64,000 bases of DNA from Caulobacter sp. (GTDB lineage: Bacteria > Pseudomonadota > Alphaproteobacteria > Caulobacterales > Caulobacteraceae): the NCBI GenBank assembly GCA_030645575.1, contig JAUSMJ010000063.1, positions 1-64,000 on the forward strand. The letters are read 5' to 3'. Made by a program: the position numbers and the translations under genes. Shown here in pieces: positions 1-8,830 of this stretch. The notes beneath the pieces were generated by a model. That model worked only from the letters and a program-made list of their open reading frames with translations, did no database searches and was not told the origin of the DNA. Each line of letters begins with the position of its first letter. The first letter of the stretch is position 1.

Positions 1-837
<837 letters not shown>

Positions 838-879
838 TCAAGCCGAACGGGCGCTTACAGGACATTTCGTCCCGTGACG

Positions 880-907
880 CCCTCCCTCCCCTCTCGGGGA
901 GGGAGGG
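880..907. terminator. Perfect 12-bp hairpin between ilvC and the RcnB-family gene
   Basis: CCCTCCCTCCCC, loop TCTC, then its exact complement. It lies just past the stop of the minus-strand RcnB-family gene. There is no T-tract, so it may be a stabilising 3' hairpin rather than a classic intrinsic terminator. Confidence 0.5.
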
Positions 908-913
908 ATCAGA

Positions 914-1750
914 TCACCAGAAGACGTCGTAGATCACCTGGACCACGCGGCCGGAGAACATGTCCACCAGCAGCACGTCGCCGCCAACCCGGACATATTC
1001 ATAGCCAATGGGCGGGATCGGCAGGCCGTAGGACCACCAGTCGTTCAGCCGGTACTGGCTGCTCCACCAGCTGCGCGGCAGTTGGTCGCCATAGCTCCAG
1101 CTGCGGATGTAGAACCCTGACGGCGGGCGATAGGCGTAGCCGCGATAGCGCTGATGGCTACGGAAGTTCTGGCCGTAGTGGCGGCGGTCGAAGCGGGGGC
1201 GCTGCTGGTTACGGTCGGGACGCCAGTCGCGGCCGTTGTTGTTCCAGCCACTGCTGTTGGCGCCGTTGTTGTTCCAGCGCGGATCGCGATCGTTGCGGCC
1301 GTCCCGGTCGCCGCGCCCATCCCGGTCGTTGCGGTCGTTGTTGCGTTGGCCCTGCCAGGACTGCCCGGGGCGTGGCCCCTGGCCGTTATTCCAGCGCTGC
1401 CCGTTCTGGGACGGCTGCTGAGCTTGCTGCCCCTGCTGCCCCTGCTGGCGCGACTGCCAGTTGGGATCGCCACGGCGGCCACCCTGGCGGCCCTGCGGCT
1501 GACCCTGGGGCTGCGCCTGGGCCTGCGGCTGCGGCTGAGCCTGGGGTTGCGGCGCCTGCGCCTGGGGCGCCGGTTGGCGTTCCTGCAGGGAGGGCGGCAC
1601 GTTGCGCGAACTGGCCCGCATCGCCGGATTGTAGCCGCCGTCGCCGCGGCTCTCGCGCCGGCGCTCTTCGCCATTGTCCTGGGCCAGGGCCACGGGGGCC
1701 GTGGAGGCCAGCAGCACCAGCGCCAGGGCGCCCTTCATAACCGTCTTCAT
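914..1750 (-). CDS. RcnB-family secreted protein with Q/N/R-rich low-complexity centre
   Basis: 278 residues from the ATG that opens a signal peptide (MKTVMKGALALVLLASTAPVALA, cleaved at ALA-QD); a longer frame to 1798 adds only non-conserved residues. The centre (about 40-190) is rich in Q, P, N, R, D and G with QPQAQ and RDGRNDRD-like repeats. The last ~60 residues carry the RcnB-type ending GYEYVRVGGDVLLVDMFSG followed by a V/I-rich strand. RcnB in E. coli is periplasmic and linked to Ni/Co homeostasis, but many family members have no known role. Function here is not established. Confidence 0.8.
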   Translation of the reverse strand: MKTVMKGALALVLLASTAPVALAQDNGEERRRESRGDGGYNPAMRASSRNVPPSLQERQPAPQAQAPQPQAQPQPQAQAQPQGQPQGRQGGRRGDPNWQSRQQGQQGQQAQQPSQNGQRWNNGQGPRPGQSWQGQRNNDRNDRDGRGDRDGRNDRDPRWNNNGANSSGWNNNGRDWRPDRNQQRPRFDRRHYGQNFRSHQRYRGYAYRPPSGFYIRSWSYGDQLPRSWWSSQYRLNDWWSYGLPIPPIGYEYVRVGGDVLLVDMFSGRVVQVIYDVFW

Positions 1751-1855
1751 GTCACTGTTCCCTGGCCGGACACGGCCGATGGCTGTCCCTTTAGCCAAGG
1801 TTAATGGCCGGGCCTGTGTGAACCGCGCTTGAACGGAATCCCCGGTGACCTGACA

Positions 1856-1907
1856 TAGAGCGCGTCAGGGTTAAGTGGAGGCCGGTTAATCCGCCCGACG
1901 CGCTCTA
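1856..1907. repeat. Palindromic element TAGAGCGCGTC...GACGCGCTCTA
   Basis: Perfect 11-bp inverted repeat around a 30-nt centre, in the 240-bp gap between the RcnB-family and DUF924 genes. The TAGAG/CTCTA ends match those of the neighbouring hairpin at 1920-1968. Confidence 0.7.
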
Positions 1908-1919
1908 CACTTTAGAAAT

Positions 1920-1968
1920 TAGAGCCTTTTGAACGGGTCAGATTTTTCATCTGACCCTAAAGGCTCTA
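1920..1968. repeat. Compound hairpin TAGAGCCTTT...AAAGGCTCTA
   Basis: Outer 10-bp inverted repeat enclosing an inner 9-bp repeat (GGGTCAGAT / ATCTGACCC) with loop TTTTC. Looks like a second small palindromic element of the same TAGAG-ended type as 1856-1907. It could also act as a terminator or mRNA structure ahead of the DUF924 gene. Confidence 0.7.
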
Positions 1969-1991
1969 GGGGCCGACCCAGGGAGAGCGCG

Positions 1992-2534
1992 ATGCCCGCC
2001 ACACCGCACGACATCACCGGCTTCTGGCGGACCGCCGGCCCCAAGAGGTGGTTCGCCAAGAACCCCAACTTCGACGCCGCCATCCAGCTGAAGTTCGAGC
2101 CAGTGCACTACATGGCCGCCCTGGGCCGCCACGACGCCTGGATGGCCACCGCCGAGGGCTCCCTGGCCCTGCTGATCCTGCTGGACCAGTTCCCGCGCAA
2201 CCTGTGGCGGGGCACCGGCCACGCCTTCGCAACGGACGGCAAGGCCCGCCTGATCGCCCGTCACGCGGTGGCGACCGGCCAGGACCTGGAGATCGAGCCC
2301 CTGCTGCGGCCGTTCGTCTACCTGCCCTTCGAGCATTCCGAGGACCTGGCCGACCAGGACGAGGCCGTGCGGCTCTGCACGGCGCTGGGCGACCCTGAGA
2401 CGCTGAGATACGCCGAGATGCACCGCGACATCATCCAGCGCTTCGGACGCTTCCCGCACCGGAACGCCTCCCTTGGACGCACGACGACTGCGGAGGAGCA
2501 GGCCTTCCTGGACGAGGGCGGGTTCGCGGGCTGA
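1992..2534 (+). CDS. DUF924 family protein
   Basis: 180 residues from the ATG preceded by AGGGAG; the frame is open further upstream but runs through the hairpin repeat. Family hallmarks are present in order: GFWRTAGPKRWFAKNPNFD near the N-terminus, LLDQFPRNLWRGT, FATDGKARLIARHAV, FVYLPFEHSEDLADQ and FGRFPHRNASLGR near the C-terminus. The domain is helical and TPR-like, and its biochemical role is unknown. No operon partner is evident. Confidence 0.9.
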   Translation: MPATPHDITGFWRTAGPKRWFAKNPNFDAAIQLKFEPVHYMAALGRHDAWMATAEGSLALLILLDQFPRNLWRGTGHAFATDGKARLIARHAVATGQDLEIEPLLRPFVYLPFEHSEDLADQDEAVRLCTALGDPETLRYAEMHRDIIQRFGRFPHRNASLGRTTTAEEQAFLDEGGFAG

Positions 2535-2538
2535 GGCG

Positions 2539-2817
2539 CTAGTGGTTCATCTGCGGCGAGTTCTGGCTCTCGATGAACTGCTCACGCTCCCGCTCCTGGC
2601 GCGCCTCCAGCTCGGCCTTGTCGTAGCAGACCCGCTTGGTGAAGCGGGTGCCGGTGGTGGTCTCCTCGCGGCAGATCATCTTGATCCGCTTCTCGCCCTT
2701 CTTCAGCGGCGCGGCGACCGGGACCCGCTCCACCACAGCGGGCGCCGGTGGCGCGGACGCAGGCTCTTTGTCATCCGCAGCGCCCAGCGCCGCAGCCATC
2801 AACAGGACAAGAATCAT
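2539..2817 (-). CDS. Small secreted protein, tandem paralogue A
   Basis: 92 residues from the ATG that opens a short hydrophobic leader (MILVLLMAAALGAADD). The mature part contains VPVAAPLKKGEKRIKMICRE, then TTTGTRFTKRVCYDKAELEAR and an acidic/Gln tail. The next gene upstream (2908-3195) has the same framework: VPVAAPL.KGE.RIKM.CR.E..TGTR..KR.C. The pair is therefore a tandem duplication. Two conserved cysteines suggest one disulphide. No known family is recognised. Confidence 0.75.
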   Translation of the reverse strand: MILVLLMAAALGAADDKEPASAPPAPAVVERVPVAAPLKKGEKRIKMICREETTTGTRFTKRVCYDKAELEARQEREREQFIESQNSPQMNH

Positions 2818-2907
2818 GAAACCCCCAGTCTGGAACTCTACCCAAGGTTCCACATCCTGCGGGGGCGAGGCAATCGCGGACCTGCCGGGAGGCGAACCTC
2901 CGGGACG

Positions 2908-3195
2908 TCAGCGGCCGCGGACGTCGGAGAAGGCCGACTTCATGGCCATCTGCCGCATGGCCTCCTGGTCTTCCTCCGAGCGCCGCTTCCAGTCCTCCAG
3001 GGACAGGCAGGTGCGCTTGGCCAGGCGGGTGCCGGTGGGAGCCTCCTTGCGGCAGACCATCTTGATCCGCTGCTCGCCCTTGTTCAGGGGGGCGGCGACG
3101 GGGATGGCCTGGGGCGTGGCCGCCTCGGCGCTGGCGGCGGGCTGGTCGGCGCCGCTGAGCGCGGCGGACATGAGCAGGGCGAGGATCATGGGCAT
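2908..3195 (-). CDS. Small secreted protein, tandem paralogue B
   Basis: 95 residues (ATG at 3195; an alternative at 3189 starts directly with the leader MILALLMSAALSGADQ). Shares with its downstream neighbour the block IPVAAPLNKGEQRIKMVCRK and the TGTRLAKRTC motif, then an E/D/R-rich C-terminal helix. It lies about 90 bp upstream of the neighbour on the same strand, so co-transcription is plausible. Function unknown. Confidence 0.75.
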   Translation of the reverse strand: MPMILALLMSAALSGADQPAASAEAATPQAIPVAAPLNKGEQRIKMVCRKEAPTGTRLAKRTCLSLEDWKRRSEEDQEAMRQMAMKSAFSDVRGR

Positions 3196-3291
3196 AAGTC
3201 CAAAGTGTCGCGTGAGCCGAGCTTGCTACCGGTATAGGCCAGACACAAGCTCATCACTGCAGCAACCGATTCGATTTTTGATCCGGAAATC

Positions 3292-4137
3292 ATGAACGCG
3301 CCTGTCCGCCATCTTGTCCGTGACCGCGCCGCGCCGGAACATCCCGAGCGGCAGTACCTCGACCTGCTGGCCGACATCCTGGAGAACGGCGTCGAGCGCG
3401 GCGACCGCACCGGCACCGGCACGCTCGGCGTCTTCGGCCGCCAGATGCGCTTTGATCTGTCCCAGGGCTTCCCCCTGCTCACCACCAAGCAGCTGCACAG
3501 AAAGTCGATCTTCGTGGAGCTGCTGTGGTTCCTGAGGGGCGATACAAACGTTCGTTGGCTCCAGGAGCACGGCGTCTCCATCTGGGATGAGTGGGCCGAT
3601 GCGAACGGCGAACTCGGCCCCGTCTACGGCAAGCAGTGGCGCTCCTGGACCGCCCCGGACGGCCGGGTGATCGACCAGATCGCCGCGGTGATCCACAGCC
3701 TGAAGACCAATCCCGACAGCCGCCGCCACATCGTCTCGGCCTGGAACCCGGCCGAGATCGAGGACATGGCCCTGCCCCCTTGCCACTGCCTGTTCCAGTT
3801 CTTCGTCGCGGACGGCAAGCTGAGCTGCCAGCTCTACCAGCGCAGCGCCGACGTGTTCCTGGGCGTGCCGTTCAACATCGCCAGCTACGCCCTGCTGACC
3901 CAGATGATGGCCCAGGTGGTCGGGCTGCGGCCGGGCGAGTTCGTGCACAGCTTCGGCGACGCGCACCTGTATCTGAACCACCTCGACCAGGCCAAGGAGC
4001 AGCTGCGCCGCGAGCCCCTGCCCTTCCCGACCATGCGCATCGCGCCGCGGCGGGACCTGTTCGCGTTCGAGTACGAGGATTTCACCCTGGAGGGTTACCA
4101 GGCCCATCCGCATATCCCCGCAGCCGTTTCGAAATGA
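3292..4137 (+). CDS. thyA: Thymidylate synthase
   Basis: Makes dTMP from dUMP with methylene-tetrahydrofolate, which leaves dihydrofolate for the DHFR encoded 1.8 kb downstream. 281 residues. Family motifs: [40 protein letters not shown], the active-site region [12 protein letters not shown] with its catalytic Cys, and the dUMP site [18 protein letters not shown]. The TGA stop overlaps the ATG of the TIR-like gene (ATGA), implying translational coupling. Confidence 0.98.
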   Translation: MNAPVRHLVRDRAAPEHPERQYLDLLADILENGVERGDRTGTGTLGVFGRQMRFDLSQGFPLLTTKQLHRKSIFVELLWFLRGDTNVRWLQEHGVSIWDEWADANGELGPVYGKQWRSWTAPDGRVIDQIAAVIHSLKTNPDSRRHIVSAWNPAEIEDMALPPCHCLFQFFVADGKLSCQLYQRSADVFLGVPFNIASYALLTQMMAQVVGLRPGEFVHSFGDAHLYLNHLDQAKEQLRREPLPFPTMRIAPRRDLFAFEYEDFTLEGYQAHPHIPAAVSK

Positions 4138-4991
4138 CTGACGGAAAGCCGGCGATCTTCATCGGCTCATCGGTTGAGGGTTTGGATGTCGCCTACGCCC
4201 TCCAGCAGGGCTTGGAGTACGACGCGGAACCTACAGTCTGGTCGCAGGGCGTCTTCACGCTCAATCAGGCGGCCATCGTTGACCTGATCGGCGAGACCAG
4301 GACGACCGATTTCGCGCTCTTCGTGCTGACCGCCGACGACATCCGATCTATGCGCGGCGCGTCCACTTCGGTTCCTCGCGACAACGTCATCTTTGAACTC
4401 GGCCTGTTCATCGGGGCGCTCGGCCTTGAGCGCTGCTTCTTTGTCACGCCAAGAAACGCGGACCCGGTTTCGCTCCCCAGCGATCTGCTCGGGCTAACCT
4501 CATTGAGCTACGAAGCCCAGAGAGCCGATGGCAGGCTTCTGGCAGCCTTGGGGCCGGCCGTCCACCATGTGCGCGCCGCCCTTCGCAAGCTCGGGCGCAG
4601 ACCGCCGACACGGGTTCGTACGATCGATTCGGCGCCGATCTCCACGCATCCAGACCTGGCGGCCGACTTCATTGCGACGTGGAATGGCGCCGAACTGAAA
4701 GACGCTCGCGACACGTTGAGGGCGGGCATTCCGCTTCATGCCTTCGAGGATGAGACCGGCGACGGCACCCGCGCCCTAAAGCGCGTCTTCGCGTTCCTGG
4801 ACAGCCTGGCCGACGCATTGTTGGCGGGATGGGTGGACGAGGTTCGCGCCAAGGATGTCTTCGGTGGCTCGATCAAGGCCGTCTGGGAACGGTCCCGGAC
4901 ATATCTGGCTCCGCTGAACATTGCCGACGAATGGTGGTCGCCACCACCCCAGATCGCAATTCTGTATGAGCGTTGGTATCCGGCTGTCTGA
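4134..4991 (+). CDS. TIR-like (Cap12/Pycsar-type) NADase-family protein with extra C-terminal domain
   Basis: 285 residues; ATG overlaps the thyA stop. Residues 1-150 match the TIR domain of CD-NTase-associated Cap12 and Pycsar effectors: [26 protein letters not shown]-like [22 protein letters not shown], and [18 protein letters not shown], where the Glu of FELG is the expected catalytic residue. LPSDLLGLT follows. Residues ~165-285 form a helical domain ([30 protein letters not shown]) that faintly recalls DUF4760. In known systems such TIRs degrade NAD+ when triggered by a cyclic nucleotide. No CD-NTase or cyclase is in the window, so it is an orphan effector or a differently triggered one. 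Base composition looks less GC-rich than thyA and folA. Confidence 0.85.
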   Translation: MTDGKPAIFIGSSVEGLDVAYALQQGLEYDAEPTVWSQGVFTLNQAAIVDLIGETRTTDFALFVLTADDIRSMRGASTSVPRDNVIFELGLFIGALGLERCFFVTPRNADPVSLPSDLLGLTSLSYEAQRADGRLLAALGPAVHHVRAALRKLGRRPPTRVRTIDSAPISTHPDLAADFIATWNGAELKDARDTLRAGIPLHAFEDETGDGTRALKRVFAFLDSLADALLAGWVDEVRAKDVFGGSIKAVWERSRTYLAPLNIADEWWSPPPQIAILYERWYPAV

Positions 4992-5028
4992 CGCGGTTCT
5001 GAACGCGCCGTTCGCGAGGACATCGAAC

Positions 5029-5460
5029 TTGACCTGGGCCACAGACCGTCTCAACGCCTTGGTCGCCGGGACCGCCGAACCCCCGCCGGTGGTCACCACC
5101 CTCAGGCTCGGGACCCTCGACGCCTGGGGCGAGGGCTGGGCGCGCAAGACCTGGGTTCCGGCGCCGGAGATCCTCAACGGCGACGGCTCAATGTTCGGCG
5201 GCTATGTCGCCGCCCTCGCCGACCAGATCCTGGCCTTTGCCGCCATGACCGTGGCGCCGGCCGACGCGGCCTTCCGCACGATGAACCTGCGCGTCGACTT
5301 CATCCGCGTCGGCAAGGCCGAGACCCTGACCATCGAGGGCCGGGTGACCGCCCGCACGAAGTCGGTCATCCACGTCGAGGCCGACTTCCGCCGGCCCGAC
5401 GGCGAACTGATCGCGCGCGCCGCCGCGCAGCAGATGGTCACGCCGTTCGCGGCGGGTTAG
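5029..5460 (+). CDS. PaaI-like hotdog-fold thioesterase
   Basis: 143 residues from a TTG preceded by GAGGA at 8-nt spacing; an ATG at 4966 in the same frame would overlap the TIR gene. Hotdog features: LNGDGSMFGGYVAALADQ on the central helix (active-site region of PaaI-type acyl-CoA thioesterases), MNLRVDFIRVGKAETLTIEGRV on the following strands, and VIHVEADFRRPDGELIARA at the end. Substrate cannot be told. Co-directional between the TIR-like gene and a secreted protein. Confidence 0.85.
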   Translation: MTWATDRLNALVAGTAEPPPVVTTLRLGTLDAWGEGWARKTWVPAPEILNGDGSMFGGYVAALADQILAFAAMTVAPADAAFRTMNLRVDFIRVGKAETLTIEGRVTARTKSVIHVEADFRRPDGELIARAAAQQMVTPFAAG

Positions 5461-5470
5461 GTCTGCGCCC

Positions 5471-5989
5471 ATGCTGAAGACCGCCGCCCGTCTCGCCCTG
5501 CTGTGCGCCGTCCTCGCGGCCTGGCCGGCCTCCGCCCAGACCCCGACCGCCGCCCGCCCGGCCGAGGCCCTGGCCTGGCGGGCCTTCCAGGCCTGCCTGG
5601 CGATCAGCCGCGGCGCGACCATCGACACCGCCGCCGCCCAGGCCGGCTTTCTCGAGGACCAACAGGGCTGGGTGGCCGAGATCGGCGAACGGACCCTGAC
5701 CCTCGAGCTGGCGACCCCGCCGTCTCCGCCCGGCGCCCGCGCCTGCGTGGTGGTCGCGCGCGGCCCGCTGGCCGACCACGAGGGCTTCGGCAAGCGCCTC
5801 GACGCCTGGGCGCTCAAGGAGGGCTTCTCGCCCGCCATCAGGGGGGCGACGCCCGGCGGCGGCCAGGCCGCCCGCTACGCCACCCCCGACCAGGCCCGCG
5901 CCGTGGTGCTGGCCTCCTATCCGGACACCGGCAGACCCGACCAGCCGGCCCGCACGACCCTGTTCGTCGGCTGGACCCCCGCCCCATGA
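5471..5989 (+). CDS. Secreted protein of unknown function upstream of folA
   Basis: 172 residues with a signal peptide (MLKTAARLALLCAVLAAWPASAQ). The mature part has the pattern ALAWRAFQACLAISRGATID near its start, GARACVVVARGP in the middle and RTTLFVGWTPAP at the end. I recognise no domain. The TGA overlaps the folA ATG by 4 nt, so the two are probably co-translated. Confidence 0.75.
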   Translation: MLKTAARLALLCAVLAAWPASAQTPTAARPAEALAWRAFQACLAISRGATIDTAAAQAGFLEDQQGWVAEIGERTLTLELATPPSPPGARACVVVARGPLADHEGFGKRLDAWALKEGFSPAIRGATPGGGQAARYATPDQARAVVLASYPDTGRPDQPARTTLFVGWTPAP

Positions 5990-6501
5990 CCATTCCCATC
6001 GCCCTCGGCCCCGTCGCCCGCGCCCGCAATGGCGTCATCGGCAAGGACGGCAAGCTGCCCTGGCGGCTGAAGTCGGACCTGGCCCTGTTCAAACAGGTGA
6101 CCATGTTCAAGCCGGTGATCATGGGTCGCAAGACCTGGGACAGCCTGCCGTTCAAGCCCCTGCCGGGCCGGCTGAACCTGGTCCTGTCGAAGGACGGCTC
6201 GTTCGAGCCCAACGGCGCGGTGGTCTGCGAGAGCTTCGGCGAGGCGCTGGAGATCGCCCGCGAACAGGCGGCCGAGGATGGCGCCGAGGAGGTCTGCGTC
6301 ATCGGCGGGGCGGCGCTCTATGCTCTCGCCCTGCCCCGGGCCAAACGGATCTACATCACCGAGGTCGATGCCGAGCCCGAGGGCGACGTGACCATGCCGG
6401 CCTTCGATGAGTCGGCCTGGACGGAAGTGCGGCGCGAGGCTCATCCGGCTGGCGAGGGCGATGACCACGCCTTCGTCTTCCGGGTTCTCGAGCGGCGCTG
6501 A
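5986..6501 (+). CDS. folA: Dihydrofolate reductase
   Basis: Reduces dihydrofolate with NADPH, recycling the product of ThyA. 171 residues; the ATG lies in an ATGA overlap with the preceding gene, and the longer frame upstream is a shadow of that gene. Motifs: NGVIGKDGKLPWRLKSDL with the catalytic Asp in the W..KSDL turn, VIMGRKTWDSLP, PLPGRLNLVLS, and VIGGAALYALALPRAKRIYIT, then the C-terminal strand HAFVFRVLERR. Confidence 0.97.
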   Translation: MTIPIALGPVARARNGVIGKDGKLPWRLKSDLALFKQVTMFKPVIMGRKTWDSLPFKPLPGRLNLVLSKDGSFEPNGAVVCESFGEALEIAREQAAEDGAEEVCVIGGAALYALALPRAKRIYITEVDAEPEGDVTMPAFDESAWTEVRREAHPAGEGDDHAFVFRVLERR

Positions 6502-6574
6502 CCGGTCGCGTCTTGCGCTGACGCGGCGTCACGCGGTTCAATCCCCGCAACCAGAAAAGCAGGGAGTGCGCCGC

Positions 6575-7486
6575 ATGGATATCGAACTCGTCGCCGAAGG
6601 CCTTCGTTTTCCCGAGGGCCCCGTCGCCATGAACGACGGATCGGTGATCTTCACCGAGATCGCCGGCCAGCGGCTGACCCGCGTCACGCCCGACGGCAAG
6701 ACCTCGACCGTGGCCGAGACCGGCGGCGGACCGAACGGCGCGGCCATCGGCCCCGACGGCGCGATGTATGTCACCAACAACGGCGGCAGCTTCGAATGGC
6801 TTGACGTGCAGGGCCTGCTGATCCCCGGCCCGACCCCGGCCAGCCACGTCGGCGGCATGATCCAGCGGGTCGACCTCAAGACCGGCAAGGTCGAGACGGT
6901 CTATGACAGCTGCGAGGGCAAGCGGCTGGTGGGTCCCAACGACCTGGTGTTCGACCGGCAGGGCGGGATGTGGTTCACCGACCACGGCTGCACCACGCCG
7001 GACGGCCGCAAGTTCGGCGCGCTCTACCATGCCAGGCCGGACGGGTCGCACATCAGCCGCCAGCGCGACCATTTCGTTTCGCCCAACGGCGTCGGGCTCT
7101 CGCCGGACGAGAAGACCGTCTACATGGCCGACACCAACCTTGGCCGGCTGTGGGCCTTCGATATCACCGAGCCGGGGGTGCTGGCCGAGCCGCCGCCGTT
7201 CCAGCCCGGCCGGGTGGTGTGCAACCTGCCCGGCTTCCAGCTGCTCGACAGCCTGGCGGTCGAGGCCGGCGGCAAGGTCTGCGTGGCGACGATCATCAAC
7301 GGCGGCATCACCGCCTTCGACCCGGACGGGACGACCGAGCACTATCCGTTCCCGGATCTGCTGTGCACCAACATCTGTTTCGGCGGGCCGGACATGACCA
7401 CCGCCTGGATCACGGCCTCTGGCACCGGCAAGCTCTACAAGGCCAAATGGCCGCGGCCGGGCCTGAAGCTGAACTTCAACGCCTGA
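6575..7486 (+). CDS. SMP-30/gluconolactonase family protein
   Basis: 303 residues from the ATG after GGGAG. Six-bladed beta-propeller motifs: EGLRFPEGPVAMNDGSVIFTE (metal-binding Glu), GPNGAAIGPDGAMYVTNNGG, VGPNDLVFDRQGGMWFTDHG with the conserved Asn-Asp, and SPNGVGLSPDEKTVYMADT. Members hydrolyse lactones such as gluconolactone or related sugars. The substrate here is open. The 3' end overlaps the convergent flavoprotein gene by 11 bp. Confidence 0.9.
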   Translation: MDIELVAEGLRFPEGPVAMNDGSVIFTEIAGQRLTRVTPDGKTSTVAETGGGPNGAAIGPDGAMYVTNNGGSFEWLDVQGLLIPGPTPASHVGGMIQRVDLKTGKVETVYDSCEGKRLVGPNDLVFDRQGGMWFTDHGCTTPDGRKFGALYHARPDGSHISRQRDHFVSPNGVGLSPDEKTVYMADTNLGRLWAFDITEPGVLAEPPPFQPGRVVCNLPGFQLLDSLAVEAGGKVCVATIINGGITAFDPDGTTEHYPFPDLLCTNICFGGPDMTTAWITASGTGKLYKAKWPRPGLKLNFNA

Positions 7487-8699
7487 CCGGCGGGCGGCGC
7501 GCCAGCCAATCGACCACGCCGGCCGCCGCCATAGCGCCCGAGGCCATCGACGCCTGCAACAGATAGCCGCCGGTCGGGGCCTCCCAGTCGAGCATCTCTC
7601 CGGCCACGAAGACGCCGGGCAAGGCCTTGAGCATCAGCCCCTCGTCGATCTGATCCAGGGCGACGCCGCCGGCCGAGGAGATCGCCCGGTCCAGGTCCTG
7701 GACGCCGGTCAGGGTCAGGCGGACGGCCTTGATGCGCCGGGCCAGTTTCTCGGCGCCCGTGGGCAGGTCGCCGGGGATCTCCCGCAGCAGGCCGACGCCC
7801 ACGGGCGACAGGCCGGCGGTCTTGCGCAGCCAGTTGGTCACGCTGTCCTTGCCGCGCGGCCTGGTCAGCCGGCCGGCCAGGGCCTCAATGGAAAGGTCGG
7901 GGCGCAGGTCCACGGTCAGGGTGGCCGCGCCGTCGCGGGCGATGGCGTCGCGCAGGCCCGCCGACAGGGCGTAGACCGCGCCGCCCTCGATCCCGTAGCC
8001 GGTCACCATGGCCTCGCCCCGCACGGCCGCCGCCCCGTGCGACAGGGCGACCGGTTTCAGCGGCTGGCCCGCGAACCGTTCGGCGAAGATCGCCGACCAG
8101 GCCACGTCGAAGCCGACATTCGACGGCTGGAACGGCGACACCACCACGCCCCTGGCCTCCAGCCACGGCCGCCAGGCCCCGTCCGAGCCGAGCCGGGGCC
8201 AGCTGGCTCCGCCCAGCGCCAGGACGACGGCGTCCGGCCGCTCGGTGCGGCGGCCGTCGGCGGTCTCGAACACCAGCCCCCCGTCGTCGAAACCAACCCA
8301 GCGCGACCGGGTGCGAAGCTCGACGCCGGTCCCGGCCAGCCGGGCCAGCCAAGCGCGCAGCAGCGGGGACGCCTTCATCGCCCTGGGGAAGATGCGGCCC
8401 GACGAGCCGACGAAGGTCGGCTGGCCCAGACCCTCGGCCCAACCGACCAGGTCGGTCGGCGAGAACCGCGCCAGCCATGGGCCGACGACCGGCCCGGCCT
8501 CGCCATAGCGCCCCAGGAAGGCCGGCATCGGCTCGGCATGGCTCAGGTTCAGCCCGCCGCGCCCCGCCATCAGCAGCTTGCGCGAGGGCGAGGGCATGGC
8601 CTCGTGCGCCACCACCGCGAGGCCGGCGGCGGCCAGCCGTTCGGCCGCCATCAGGCCAGCCGGGCCGGCGCCGACGATATGGACGGTGGGACGGGTCAT
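7476..8699 (-). CDS. FAD-dependent flavoprotein (HI0933/TIGR03862-like)
   Basis: 407 residues. N-terminal Rossmann FAD site VHIVGAGPAGLMAAERLA, then SRKLLMAGRGGLNLSHAEP, typical of the HI0933/BaiN group. Further motifs are VVLALGGASWPRLGSDG in the middle and SSAGGVALDQIDEGLMLKALPGVFVAGEMLDWEAPTGGY near the C-terminus, the second FAD contact. Likely a cytosolic oxidoreductase; substrate unknown. The short C-terminal end overlaps the convergent SMP-30 gene. Confidence 0.9.
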   Translation of the reverse strand: MTRPTVHIVGAGPAGLMAAERLAAAGLAVVAHEAMPSPSRKLLMAGRGGLNLSHAEPMPAFLGRYGEAGPVVGPWLARFSPTDLVGWAEGLGQPTFVGSSGRIFPRAMKASPLLRAWLARLAGTGVELRTRSRWVGFDDGGLVFETADGRRTERPDAVVLALGGASWPRLGSDGAWRPWLEARGVVVSPFQPSNVGFDVAWSAIFAERFAGQPLKPVALSHGAAAVRGEAMVTGYGIEGGAVYALSAGLRDAIARDGAATLTVDLRPDLSIEALAGRLTRPRGKDSVTNWLRKTAGLSPVGVGLLREIPGDLPTGAEKLARRIKAVRLTLTGVQDLDRAISSAGGVALDQIDEGLMLKALPGVFVAGEMLDWEAPTGGYLLQASMASGAMAAAGVVDWLARRPPVRR

Positions 8700-8830
8700 C
8701 GGCTCTTCCTAGACCGGCGCGGCGCTGGCGGGAATGTCCCGCTTGCCGACCTCGCCGTCGCCCCTCCACAGCCGCCCGCGAACAGGGCAGGCTGCCGTCC
8801 GACAGGGACTCACCCGCCGGAGACCGCGCC

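Noticed and set aside
4134-4991. A second TIR system with a cyclase (complete CBASS/Pycsar)
   Set aside because: No CD-NTase, cyclase or ancillary Cap2/Cap3 gene was seen in the window; only the TIR-like gene is supported.
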